Part shown: positions 1 through 7,712 of the stretch, in pieces
Position numbering within the stretch: the stretch's first letter is position 1
How the letters are laid out: each line of letters starts with the position of its first letter
From: an uncultured Oscillospiraceae bacterium
Lineage (GTDB): Bacteria > Bacillota > Clostridia > Oscillospirales > Oscillospiraceae
Assembly (NCBI GenBank): GCA_910588045.1
Contig: CAJUPS010000020.1
Location: 1-41,688 of the forward strand
Length of the DNA stretch: 41,688 bases
Direction of reading: 5' to 3'
Notes under the pieces: generated by a model
Database searches by the model: none
What the model saw: only the letters and a program-made list of their open reading frames with translations
What the model was told of the DNA's origin: nothing
Program-made: the position numbers and the translations under genes

Positions 1-74
1 CTGCGGGGTGCTTCCGTTAGACACTCCCCCTTGCAGGGGGTCTCTCTTTGAAAGGGCGTCAGCCGGAGTTCTAC

Positions 75-306
75 AAGTACCAGACCACTAGATCAGATGC
101 CCGTAGGACCCGAAATTCGGTGGCTTCGCCTAACAAAGCCTGAATCGCACTTCGCAAATCCCCCGCATAGGGAGCGGCGCTCCGAGCCGCTCCCGCAAGG
201 GATTCTTAAACCGTAGGTTTAAGCGAGCTTTTGGTTACTTTTCCCTCGCGGGAAAAGTAACCGCGGAGTCCGGGGCCGCGTAGGTCCCGGGCTACCGACG
301 AGAAAC
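75..306 (+). repeat. Structured dispersed repeat, copy A
   Basis: About 230 bp that recurs, reverse-complemented, at 41456-41688. It holds three hairpins: 170-177/187-194 (8 bp), 206-212/216-222 (7 bp) and 233-245/250-262 (13 bp, TCGC loop). Comparison with the other copy shows one base-pair exchange in the second stem and three in the third, every one compensated on the opposite arm, while the first hairpin is identical. That pattern suggests a conserved folded element, perhaps a non-coding RNA or a palindromic mobile repeat. No convincing coding frame was found. Bases 1-74 hold only a 5-bp GC hairpin (26-40) and may be more of the same repeat. Confidence 0.8.
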
Positions 307-351
307 AAGCCGGGCGGCGTGCATCGCCGCAGAAGAAAATTTTCCTCCATT

Positions 352-2808
352 CTACTCCTTTTCCCCCTCAATAGCAAGCTCATTTTCACGAACCGTCAAA
401 ATAACCCCCTGCCCGCTGGCAAAGCGGCCAGAAAGCACCCCCTCCGCCACGATGTCCTCCACCTCCCGCCGGAGGGCCCGTCGAAGGGGCCGCGCCCCGT
501 TGACGGGATCATAGCACTTCTCCGCCAGCAGCTCCACAGCCTCTTCCCCGGCCCGGAGGGTGAGGCCCAGGGGCCTCATCCTCTTGGCCGTCTCCGCCAG
601 CATCCGCCGGGCGATCTCCTTCAAATCACTCTTGTCCAGCTGCCGGAAAACGATCGTATCGTCAATGCGGTTGAGAAACTCCGGCCGGAACGTCCTCTTC
701 AGCTCGTCGGTCACCGAGCGGCGCACGCGGTCCTGCCGGACCGCCTCGCCGTCCGTCTCCCCGGCAAACCCCAGCGCCTGCCCGCTGGTGATGGCCCTCG
801 CCCCCACGTTGCTGGTCATCACCACCACCGCGTTGCGAAAATCCGCCCGCCGCCCGTGGCTGTCCGTCAGACGCCCGTCCTCCAGGATCTGGAGCAGCAG
901 GTTCCACACCTCCGGGTGGGCCTTCTCGATCTCATCAAAGAGCACCACCGCATAGGGCCGCTTCCGGATCTTCTCCGTCAGCTGCCCCCCCTCCTCGTGG
1001 CCCACGTACCCCGGAGGGGACCCCACCAGACGGCTGGCCGCGTGGGACTCCGCGTACTCCGACATGTCGATGCGGATCAGGGCCTCCTCCTGGCCGAACA
1101 TGGCCTCCGCCAGCGCCCGGCAAAGCTCCGTCTTCCCCACGCCGCTGGGCCCCAAAAGCAAAAAGCTCCCCGTGGGCCGCTGGGGCTCCTTGAGCCCCAC
1201 CCGGCCCCGCCGGATGGCCCGGGCCACGGCGGAGACCGCCTCATCCTGCCCCACCAGGCGGCGCTTGAGCGTCTCCTCCAGCTCCAGGAGCTTCTCCCCC
1301 TCGTCCTGGGTCAGACGCTGGACCGGGATGCCTGTCCACTCCGCCGCCACCGCCGCCACGTCCTCCTCCGTCACGGCGATCAGATCGTCCGTCCGCCCGT
1401 CGTTCCAGTGCTTGCGGGCCTCCCGGAGCTGCTGGACGAAGTCCGCCTCCGCGTCCCGCAGCCGGGCCGCCGTCTCGTAGTCCTGGCCCGCGATGGCCTC
1501 GTCCTTCTCCCGCCGGACGGAGGCCACCCGCTCCTCCAACTCCCGGAGGTCCGGCGAGCGGGTCTCGCACTCCATCCGCACCCGGGCGCAGGCCTCGTCC
1601 ATCAGGTCGATGGCCTTGTCCGGCAGGAAGCGGTCCGGCAGATACCGGCGGCTGAGCTCCACCGAGGCGTACACCGCCTCGTCGCTGACCGCCAGCTTGT
1701 GGTGGGCCTCGTACTTGTCCCGCAGGCCCATGAGGATCTCCACCGCTGCCTCCGGCTGGGGCTCCTCCACCGCCACCGGCTGGAAGCGCCGCTCCAGCGC
1801 CGCGTCCTTCTCGATATACCGCCGGTACTCGTCCCGGGTGGTGGCCCCGATGACCCGGATCTCCGAGCGGCTGAGGGCGGGCTTGAGGATGTTGGCCGCG
1901 TCCACGGCCCCCTCGGCGCTGCCCGCGCCCACGATGGTGTGGAGCTCGTCGATGAAGAGGATCACGCTGCCCATGCGCCGGATCTCCGCCAGGGCGTTCT
2001 TGACCCGCTCCTCAAACTCCCCCCGGTACTTGGTGCCCGCCAGCATGGCCGCCAGGTCGATGGAGAGGATGGTCTTCCCCAGCAGCTCCTCCGGCACGTC
2101 GCCGCTGACCACCCGCTGGGCCAATCCCTCCGCCACGGCGGTCTTGCCCACCCCCGGCTCCCCCACCAGCACGGGGTTGTTCTTGGTCCGGCGGGAGAGG
2201 ATGCGGATGCACCGGGCGATCTCCCGGTCCCGGCCCACCACCGGGTCCAGCTTGCCCTCCCGGGCCAGGGCGTTGAGACTGCGGGTGAACTGCTCGAGGA
2301 CCTTGGACCGGGGCGCCTCCTCCCGCCGGGTGGGGGCGATGCGGGTGGGGGCCTCCCGGGGCAGGCGCTGGACCACGCTCATGCGCTGGAAGAGGGCCGT
2401 CTGAATTTTCTTCGGGTCCGCCCCTATGTCCGTCAGCACCCGCATGGCCATGGTGCCGTTCTCCTTGAGGATGCCCAGCAGCAGGTGCTCCGTGCCCACG
2501 TAGCCCTCCCCCAGGCGGTTGGACTCCCCCACGGCGTTCTCGATGACCCGCTTGGCCCGGGGGGTGAGCCCCTGGGGCGGCGCCAGCCCCGCCAGGCCCG
2601 TGCCCACGATCTTCACGATGGCCTCCCGGGCCCGCTCCCCGGTGACGGACTGCTCCGTCAGGCACCGGTGGGCCGCTCCGCCCTCCTCCCGCAGAAGGCC
2701 CAGCAGCAGGTGTTCGCTGCCCACGTAGCTGTGGCCCAGCTCCTCCGCCGACGCCTGGGCCAGGCGCAGGGCGCTCTGCGCCCTGGGGGTGAATCGGTTG
2801 TCGTACAT
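352..2808 (-). CDS. clpC: ATP-dependent Clp protease ATPase subunit ClpC
   Basis: HSP100 unfoldase that feeds proteins to ClpP in the cytoplasm. The order is two Clp-N repeats (about residues 1-145), AAA-1 with Walker A GEPGVGKT near residue 216, a middle domain with a UVR-like segment (AIAGQDYETAARLRD), AAA-2 with Walker A GPSGVGKT, a ClpP-binding tripeptide LGF (in QALGFAG) and the C-terminal D2-small domain. About 818 residues is normal for ClpC. An upstream ATG at 2820 directly abuts GGAGG and so is badly spaced; the ATG at 2808 (MYDNRFTPRAQ) lies 12 nt from it and matches the usual ClpC N-terminus. ctsR, mcsA and mcsB are not adjacent, so it appears to be a solo gene. No clear CtsR box was seen upstream. 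Confidence 0.95.
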   Translation of the reverse strand: MYDNRFTPRAQSALRLAQASAEELGHSYVGSEHLLLGLLREEGGAAHRCLTEQSVTGERAREAIVKIVGTGLAGLAPPQGLTPRAKRVIENAVGESNRLGEGYVGTEHLLLGILKENGTMAMRVLTDIGADPKKIQTALFQRMSVVQRLPREAPTRIAPTRREEAPRSKVLEQFTRSLNALAREGKLDPVVGRDREIARCIRILSRRTKNNPVLVGEPGVGKTAVAEGLAQRVVSGDVPEELLGKTILSIDLAAMLAGTKYRGEFEERVKNALAEIRRMGSVILFIDELHTIVGAGSAEGAVDAANILKPALSRSEIRVIGATTRDEYRRYIEKDAALERRFQPVAVEEPQPEAAVEILMGLRDKYEAHHKLAVSDEAVYASVELSRRYLPDRFLPDKAIDLMDEACARVRMECETRSPDLRELEERVASVRREKDEAIAGQDYETAARLRDAEADFVQQLREARKHWNDGRTDDLIAVTEEDVAAVAAEWTGIPVQRLTQDEGEKLLELEETLKRRLVGQDEAVSAVARAIRRGRVGLKEPQRPTGSFLLLGPSGVGKTELCRALAEAMFGQEEALIRIDMSEYAESHAASRLVGSPPGYVGHEEGGQLTEKIRKRPYAVVLFDEIEKAHPEVWNLLLQILEDGRLTDSHGRRADFRNAVVVMTSNVGARAITSGQALGFAGETDGEAVRQDRVRRSVTDELKRTFRPEFLNRIDDTIVFRQLDKSDLKEIARRMLAETAKRMRPLGLTLRAGEEAVELLAEKCYDPVNGARPLRRALRREVEDIVAEGVLSGRFASGQGVILTVRENELAIEGEKE

Positions 2809-2902
2809 GATGCGTCCCATCCTCCGTAAGATGAAAAATTCTTCCCGTTCAGTATGCCCCTACCGGCAGCTTTTACACATTTGACACTGGTGCGGAGGGG
2901 AT

Positions 2903-2944
2903 GAACCTTTTTCTTGAAAGAAAAAGGTTCCCAAAAAGAACTTT
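2903..2944. repeat. Small palindromic repeat, copy 1 (TTTTTCTTGAAAGAAAAA core)
   Basis: A 12-bp stem (2903-2914 with 2919-2930, TGAA loop) is followed by CCAAAAAGAACTTT. The same core plus the AAAAAGAACTTT tail recurs at 21493-21533. The outer stem pairs differ between copies but remain paired. It lies between clpC and the ferredoxin promoter. The rest of 2809-3048 shows no gene and no clear clpC promoter. Confidence 0.65.
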
Positions 2945-3048
2945 CATGCGGGACTATGGCCGTTGCCGGTCCGGCATTTTGACCCGGTAACGAATAGAAG
3001 CGGATTTTGCGCTGTGAAACATTTTTCCCCCGCCGGATGAATTTACAC

Positions 3049-3077
3049 TTGCTTTTTGCAGACATCGTTGTTACAAT
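3049..3077 (+). promoter_or_regulatory. Sigma-A promoter of the ferredoxin gene
   Basis: TTGCTT at 3049-3054 and TACAAT at 3072-3077 are separated by 17 bp. An AAGGAGGT ribosome site at 3093-3100 follows, 8 nt before the ATG, giving a very short leader and a strong expression unit. Confidence 0.75.
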
Positions 3078-3108
3078 AGGGTTACCCATTTTAAGGAGGT
3101 AATCATTC

Positions 3109-3279
3109 ATGGCACATAGAATCACCGACGCCTGCGTCAGCTGCGGCACCTGCGCTGAGAACTGCCCCGTCGAGGCCATTTCCCAGGGCGATACCCAGTA
3201 CGTCATCGACGCCGATGCCTGCGTGGACTGCGGCGCCTGCGCTGCCAACTGCCCCACCGAGGCCATCGTAGCCGAGTAA
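3109..3279 (+). CDS. 2[4Fe-4S] clostridial-type ferredoxin
   Basis: A 56-residue protein with two CxxCxxxC...CP cluster motifs: CVSCGTCAENCP at residues 9-20 and CVDCGACAANCP at 38-49, the classic pseudo-symmetric 8Fe-8S ferredoxin fold. It is a low-potential electron carrier in the cytoplasm. Likely partners encoded in this window are the 2-oxoacid oxidoreductase and CO dehydrogenase, although nothing in the sequence fixes the pairing. The gene stands alone between its own promoter and a strong terminator. It starts at an ATG 8 nt after AAGGAGGT. Confidence 0.95.
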   Translation: MAHRITDACVSCGTCAENCPVEAISQGDTQYVIDADACVDCGACAANCPTEAIVAE

Positions 3280-3290
3280 GGTACATCCGT

Positions 3291-3326
3291 AAAAAGCCCC
3301 GTTCTCATTAGAGAACGGGGCTTTTT
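3291..3326 (+). terminator. Intrinsic terminator after the ferredoxin gene
   Basis: A 16-bp perfect stem (AAAAAGCCCCGTTCTC with its complement), ATTA loop, ending in TTTTT. It starts 12 nt after the stop codon. The A-tract on the 5' side would let it work in both directions. Confidence 0.9.
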
Positions 3327-3552
3327 CGCGCAGTGCCCGCGTTCCCTCCCCGATGCTGGCGGGCCATCCCCCGAGGACCGCTCTCCCGGCTCTCCTATCC
3401 GCAGCAAAAACAACGCGGTATGCTTGAATATCGCGCTTTACAGACCACATAAAAGCGTATAAACTGGAAGCAGTTGCAACATCATCCATGGATGGAGGCC
3501 CGGGCTCAACTGCACTATTTTTAGTTATCTGAAAAGAAAGAGAGGGAATACT
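3327..3552 (+). other. Intergenic region before the SLC13-type permease
   Basis: No gene was seen. A 12-bp palindrome CATCCATGGATG lies around 3483-3497 and a purine-rich ribosome site (AAAGAGAGGG) precedes the ATG at 3553. A possible weak promoter is TTTACA with TATAAA about 15 bp later (3438-3464); the spacing is poor, so it is not called separately. Confidence 0.4.
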
Positions 3553-5037
3553 ATGGCTACCTCCCCCGCGAAAAAGAGCAACGCGCCATATTATATCTGT
3601 GTCGCGGTTGCTGTATTTTTCATGTTCATTTTTGGACGCATTGTTCCCACCTTTGCAGGAATTACCCCCGTCGGCATAAGCATGTTGGGCATCTTCTTCG
3701 GCGTGCTGATTGTCACCATCGCTACCGGCGAAACCTTCTGGCCCGCCCTGTTGGGCCTGTTCGCCATGATCATCTGCGATTTTACCACTGCCAGCGGCAT
3801 ACTGGCCACCTGGTTCGGTAACGTCACCATCCAGCAGATCATCTGGGTTATGGCGCTTACCGGCGCCGTCACCGAATCCGGGGCTGTCAACGTGCTGGCC
3901 CGGAAGGTCCTGAAAATCAAGGCTCTCCAGGGTCATCCCATGAGACTCGTCACCGCCCTGTTCCTTGCCGTGCTGGTCTGCTCCGCTCTGGTGAGCAGCC
4001 CCACCACCATGCTCCTGCTGTGGTATCCCATCCTGGACACCATCTGCGATATGTGCGAGGTGAAGAAGGACAGCGACCTCAAGCGCAGCCTGCTGCTGGG
4101 CGTGTACATCTCCGCCATGGGCGCTTACGTGCTCCCCTTCAAGGGCGTCCACCTGTCCTCCATCGCCATCATCAGCGGCATCATGGAGGCCAGCGGCCTG
4201 GTCTTTGACAACACCGCCTACCTCCTCGTCGCCACGCTGGTCATCCTGGCCTTCGTGCTGGCCTACATCGCGTTTATGCGCTTCGTTTGGAAGATCGACC
4301 TTACCCCCCTGAAGGATTTCGACGTGGATAAGATGGGTCTCACCGAGGCCGACCTGAAAATGAACGGCCGCCAGAAGATCCTCCTGGGCTTCATGCTCTT
4401 CGGTATTGCGTTCCTGCTGCTCAGCATGGTGCTGCCCAAGGGCTCTGCGGTTACCGCGTTCTACAACAAGATCGGTTCTACCTGGATCTGGATCATTCTG
4501 TTTGCCATCCTGTGCATCATGCGGGATAAGGAGGGCAAGCCCTTCATCAACGGCGTCAAGCTGCTCCAGACCAAGACCATGTGGGGCATCGTGGCCGTGG
4601 CAGGGTGCTTTACCATCTGCGGCAACGCCATTGCCTCCGATGACCTGGGCATCAAGGCCGCCATTGCGGACTTCCTCTCCCCCATCCTGGGCAACGCCAG
4701 CTGGCCCATCATGGTCATCCTGTGCGTGGTGATCTCCACCGTGTTCACCAACATCACCAACGGTATGCCGGTGAGCTTCACCATCAACGCCGTGTGCATC
4801 CCCCTGGCCTGCACCATGCAGATGAACGGCGGCGGCAACGCCACCATTCTGGGCGTGGCCACCATCCTGTCCGCTATGTGCGCGTTCATGACCAACGGCG
4901 CCATCGCCTATGCTACCTTGCTGCTGGGTCGTGAGGAAATGACCAACAAGTTCATCTTTACCAAGGGTCTGGTCACCAATGGCATATACATCGTCGTTGC
5001 AAGTGTGATCTGTATCATATTCGGCTACATCTTTTAA
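3553..5037 (+). CDS. SLC13/DASS-like anion permease
   Basis: A 494-residue, very hydrophobic membrane protein with roughly 11-13 predicted helices. Its two-part layout (repeated SSPTTM- and NITNGMPVSF-like helical-hairpin segments near residues 145-150 and 395-405) fits the ion-transporter superfamily that includes SLC13/DASS dicarboxylate carriers and ArsB/NhaD types. The substrate is probably an organic anion, but it cannot be read from the sequence. It is followed after 26 bp by an FAD oxidoreductase on the same strand, so the pair may import and then oxidise or reduce one small acid. It starts at an ATG with GAGAGGG just upstream. Confidence 0.75.
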   Translation: MATSPAKKSNAPYYICVAVAVFFMFIFGRIVPTFAGITPVGISMLGIFFGVLIVTIATGETFWPALLGLFAMIICDFTTASGILATWFGNVTIQQIIWVMALTGAVTESGAVNVLARKVLKIKALQGHPMRLVTALFLAVLVCSALVSSPTTMLLLWYPILDTICDMCEVKKDSDLKRSLLLGVYISAMGAYVLPFKGVHLSSIAIISGIMEASGLVFDNTAYLLVATLVILAFVLAYIAFMRFVWKIDLTPLKDFDVDKMGLTEADLKMNGRQKILLGFMLFGIAFLLLSMVLPKGSAVTAFYNKIGSTWIWIILFAILCIMRDKEGKPFINGVKLLQTKTMWGIVAVAGCFTICGNAIASDDLGIKAAIADFLSPILGNASWPIMVILCVVISTVFTNITNGMPVSFTINAVCIPLACTMQMNGGGNATILGVATILSAMCAFMTNGAIAYATLLLGREEMTNKFIFTKGLVTNGIYIVVASVICIIFGYIF

Positions 5038-5063
5038 CTACTGCAACGAAGGAGTCATATATT

Positions 5064-6608
5064 ATGAGTAAGACCTACCTGGAGCCCTCCCGCCCCCTCC
5101 CTGTCGAGGCCGAATGTGATATTCTGGTGGTCGGCGGCGGCGCGGCCGGCCACTCCGCCGCCATCGCGGCGGCCCGCGCCGGGGCAAAAAACATTATCCT
5201 TCTGGAGCGCTACGGCTACATGGGCGGCGACGTGACCGGCGGTTATGTCATCATGGTGCCCAACCTGTCCTGGTACGACAAGTCCTTCGTACGAGGACTC
5301 CAGGAGGAGTGGTTCACCCGCTTAAACCCCATTCCCAACGCGGTGCGCGGCCCGTCCCTGGACAAGATCGGCTCTACCGACCCGGCCCTGCTCCACCCCT
5401 GGATGGCCATTCACGACTGCGTGAGCCGGGGCGGCTTTGGCGGCGCCAAGCCCAACTGCCTGGTGCGCTCGGTGTACTTCGAGCCCAATCAGCTGAAGGT
5501 CGAAATGGACAAGATGCTGCTGGAGCACAAGGACGCGATCACCGTCATGTGCCACAGCTGGGTCAGCGGCCCCATCGTGGAGGACGGCGCCGTGAAGGGC
5601 GTGATCTACGAGAGCAAGGAGGGGCGGAAGGCCATCCTTGCCAAGCAGGTGATCGACGCCACCGGCGACGGCGACCTCTACTCCCGGGCGGGCGCGCCCT
5701 ACTCCAGCATGTCCGACGGCGTGACCCGCGCCAATACCACCGCGCTGGTGTGGCGCATCGGCGGCGTGGACGGGGACGCCTATTACGAGTGGAAGCAGGC
5801 CCACCCCGCTGAGATGAACGCCCTGCGGGCGGGGCTGCAAAGAACGGCGGGCTTCCGCTGCGTGCCCATGGCCTCCAACCAGAGCGATATTTTCTGGATG
5901 AACAACTGGCACATGAACCGGGATTGTTCCAAGGTCAAGGATCAGACCGAGACCGAGATGAACACCCGGGCCACCATGCGGGAGACGCTGGCCTACCTGA
6001 AGGAGGCCGTCCCCGTGGCCTTCCGCAACGCCTACCTCTACGACATCGCCCCCCAGCTGGGCACCCGCGTCAGCCGCCGCCTCAAGGGCGAGTATGTGAT
6101 GACCACGGCGGATTTCGCCTACGCCATCCGGCACGACGACGTGATCGCGTGGCACTCCACCATCTGCCAGGTCAACGACTGCGGCCCCGTGGAGATCCCC
6201 TATCGGGCCATCCTGCCCCAGGGCGTGGAGAATCTGCTGTGCCCGGGCCGCCATCTGTCCGCGGACGGCGTGGCCATCGACTGGCTGGACCTGATCCCCC
6301 AGTGCGTTGGTACTGGCCAGGCCGCCGGTGTGGCCGCTGCGGTTGCGGTGGCCGACGGCTCCACGGCCCACGGCGTGGACATCCGGAAGGTACAGGACAT
6401 CCTGGTGGACCAGGACGTGCCTCTGCCCCGGAACGCCAAGTTCGCCGCCAAGGACCCCTCCTACCAGGAGTGTGTGGAGGCCCACGAGTATGGTCTCTAC
6501 ACCGACAAAGCCAAGCTGGCCAAGGAACAGAAGGAAAAGGGCCAGGCTCTGAACCTGGAGTTCCAGGAGGACATCAACAAGCCCAATGTGGAACGAAAGC
6601 TCCACTGA
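5064..6608 (+). CDS. FAD-dependent oxidoreductase (FAD_oxidored/PF12831-like)
   Basis: A 514-residue soluble flavoprotein. An N-terminal Rossmann motif, VVGGGAAGHSAAIAAARAGA (residues 22-41), is followed by an acidic end (LLERYG). Mid-protein DATGDGDLYSRAG is the second dinucleotide-binding signature, and a C-terminal segment LCPGRHLSADG...CVGTGQAAG closes the FAD site. This arrangement is typical of the FAD_oxidored family, whose members act on diverse substrates; the substrate here is unknown. No signal peptide or haem motif is present. It is probably co-transcribed with the permease (26-bp gap; AAGGAG ribosome site) and overlaps a small Cys-rich ORF at its 3' end. Confidence 0.8.
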   Translation: MSKTYLEPSRPLPVEAECDILVVGGGAAGHSAAIAAARAGAKNIILLERYGYMGGDVTGGYVIMVPNLSWYDKSFVRGLQEEWFTRLNPIPNAVRGPSLDKIGSTDPALLHPWMAIHDCVSRGGFGGAKPNCLVRSVYFEPNQLKVEMDKMLLEHKDAITVMCHSWVSGPIVEDGAVKGVIYESKEGRKAILAKQVIDATGDGDLYSRAGAPYSSMSDGVTRANTTALVWRIGGVDGDAYYEWKQAHPAEMNALRAGLQRTAGFRCVPMASNQSDIFWMNNWHMNRDCSKVKDQTETEMNTRATMRETLAYLKEAVPVAFRNAYLYDIAPQLGTRVSRRLKGEYVMTTADFAYAIRHDDVIAWHSTICQVNDCGPVEIPYRAILPQGVENLLCPGRHLSADGVAIDWLDLIPQCVGTGQAAGVAAAVAVADGSTAHGVDIRKVQDILVDQDVPLPRNAKFAAKDPSYQECVEAHEYGLYTDKAKLAKEQKEKGQALNLEFQEDINKPNVERKLH

Positions 6609-6726
6609 GCCCCGGCCCGAGCCGCCGGAGGAGGACATCTCACTGGAGGTCCTCCTCTCCCTGCGGCCCCAGCCGGGCTGTGAGAAGGACGGCGTGTGCA
6701 ACGAGTGCGGCCTGTGCGAGCACTGA
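6586..6726 (+). CDS. Small Cys-rich ORF, 46 residues
   Basis: The frame opens at an ATG inside the last 23 bases of the FAD oxidoreductase gene and encodes 46 residues. An acidic, proline-rich N-terminus leads to a C-terminal CEKDGVCNECGLCEH, that is C-x5-C-x2-C-x2-C-x-H. Four cysteines and a histidine in 15 residues would suit an Fe-S cluster or Zn. The overlap with the upstream flavoprotein suggests translational coupling and an accessory or electron-transfer role, which is inference. An AGGAGG lies 15 nt before the ATG, longer than ideal. The chance-ORF alternative is not excluded. Confidence 0.5.
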   Translation: MWNESSTEPRPEPPEEDISLEVLLSLRPQPGCEKDGVCNECGLCEH

Positions 6727-6742
6727 ACCGTCAAGAAAAAAT

Positions 6743-6773
6743 GTCGGCCCGGGACCAGTGGTCCCGGGCCGAC
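6743..6773 (-). terminator. Intrinsic terminator of the MFS-LysR unit
   Basis: A perfect 13-bp GC-rich stem (GTCGGCCCGGGAC and its complement) with a 5-nt loop. On the minus strand it is followed by CAT and then TTTTTTCTTG, so it ends transcription of the LysR gene 7 nt past its stop codon. Confidence 0.8.
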
Positions 6774-6779
6774 TCTGCG

Positions 6780-7652
6780 TCAGATCAGCTGTCCCCGCAT
6801 GAAATCCAGAAAGGCCGCCAGGGCGGGACTGGGCTCCAGCGCCCGGCACCATACCACGCGGTTGGTGCTGGACTGGAAGAAATCAATGGGCACCTGCCGC
6901 ACCCCCTCCCAGGTGGCCATCATGTCCAGCGGCAGGATGGGGTAGAGCTTCCCCTGCACCGTCAGCTCCCGCAGGAGCATCTGATCGGAGGTGCGCAGCA
7001 CCACGTTGGGCTGCCGCCCCATCGCCTCGAAGCTGGCGTTGAGGATGTGCTCTACCGGCATGGGCGTGCTGAAAAAGCCGAGGGGCAGGTCGATGATGTC
7101 TCCAATGCCCGCCTTGCTTCCAATCCGGGTATTTTTCTCCGCCACGCCCAGCATGATGGGGTTCTGATAGAGATCAAAATACTCGAACGCCGCCCGGTCC
7201 GGCACCGCGGGGGTAAAGGAGGCGTCCAGCGCCCCGTCCAACAGCAGCTTCCACGAGTCGAAGGCGTTGTGTTCCGTGACATAGAGCCGGATGTCCGGGT
7301 ACAGGTCCTGAAATTTTTCCAGATAGCCCTTGTGGACGCAGTAGGCGTTGGTGGGCGTCACCCCTATGCGCAGAGGGCGGACCTGTTCCTGCGCGGAGAG
7401 GCAGCGGATGCGCTCCTTGGCCGTAGAGCAGCTCGCCAGGAAGGTCTCAAACAGCCGCGCCAGGATGCGCCCGCTCTCCGTCAGGGTCACGCCGCTGCGG
7501 GAGCGTGTAAAAAGGACCGCCTCAAACTCCTCTTCCAGTTCAATGATCGCCCGCGATACGACCGAACGGGAGACAAACAGGGCGTCGGCGGCAGCGGAAA
7601 TATTCCCCGTTTGGCATACCTTTTGGAAATACTCGATTTGCTTTAGCGTCAT
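6780..7652 (-). CDS. LysR-family transcriptional regulator
   Basis: A 290-residue regulator with an N-terminal winged helix-turn-helix (residues 1-60: MTLKQIEYFQKVCQTGNISAA, then the recognition-helix region FVSRSVVSRAIIELEEEF) and a periplasmic-binding-like effector domain from about residue 90 (PLRIGVTPTN onward). Family members sense a small metabolite and act near divergent promoters. It follows the MFS gene by 60 bp on the same strand and probably controls that transporter and/or the divergent oxidoreductase cluster. The effector is unknown, but a 2-oxoacid or carboxylate would fit the neighbours. The ribosome site GGGAG lies about 10 nt upstream. Confidence 0.9.
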   Translation of the reverse strand: MTLKQIEYFQKVCQTGNISAAADALFVSRSVVSRAIIELEEEFEAVLFTRSRSGVTLTESGRILARLFETFLASCSTAKERIRCLSAQEQVRPLRIGVTPTNAYCVHKGYLEKFQDLYPDIRLYVTEHNAFDSWKLLLDGALDASFTPAVPDRAAFEYFDLYQNPIMLGVAEKNTRIGSKAGIGDIIDLPLGFFSTPMPVEHILNASFEAMGRQPNVVLRTSDQMLLRELTVQGKLYPILPLDMMATWEGVRQVPIDFFQSSTNRVVWCRALEPSPALAAFLDFMRGQLI

Positions 7653-7712
7653 GGTGCGTCGCTCCCTATTTCAATTGTTTTGACTCGCCGCCCGTTGGGC
7701 GGAACCAATCCC

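Noticed and set aside
170..262. CRISPR array
   Set aside because: The hairpins in the end repeat are not evenly spaced direct repeats, and no cas gene was found anywhere in the window.
319..2829. An 836-residue open frame opposite clpC
   Set aside because: It is the antisense shadow of clpC: it is rich in R, P, H and G, has no domain, and clpC motifs are unmistakable on the other strand.
2820..2900. CtsR-type heat-shock operator upstream of clpC
   Set aside because: Only an isolated GTCAAA-like half site is present; no tandem heptads and no ctsR gene nearby.
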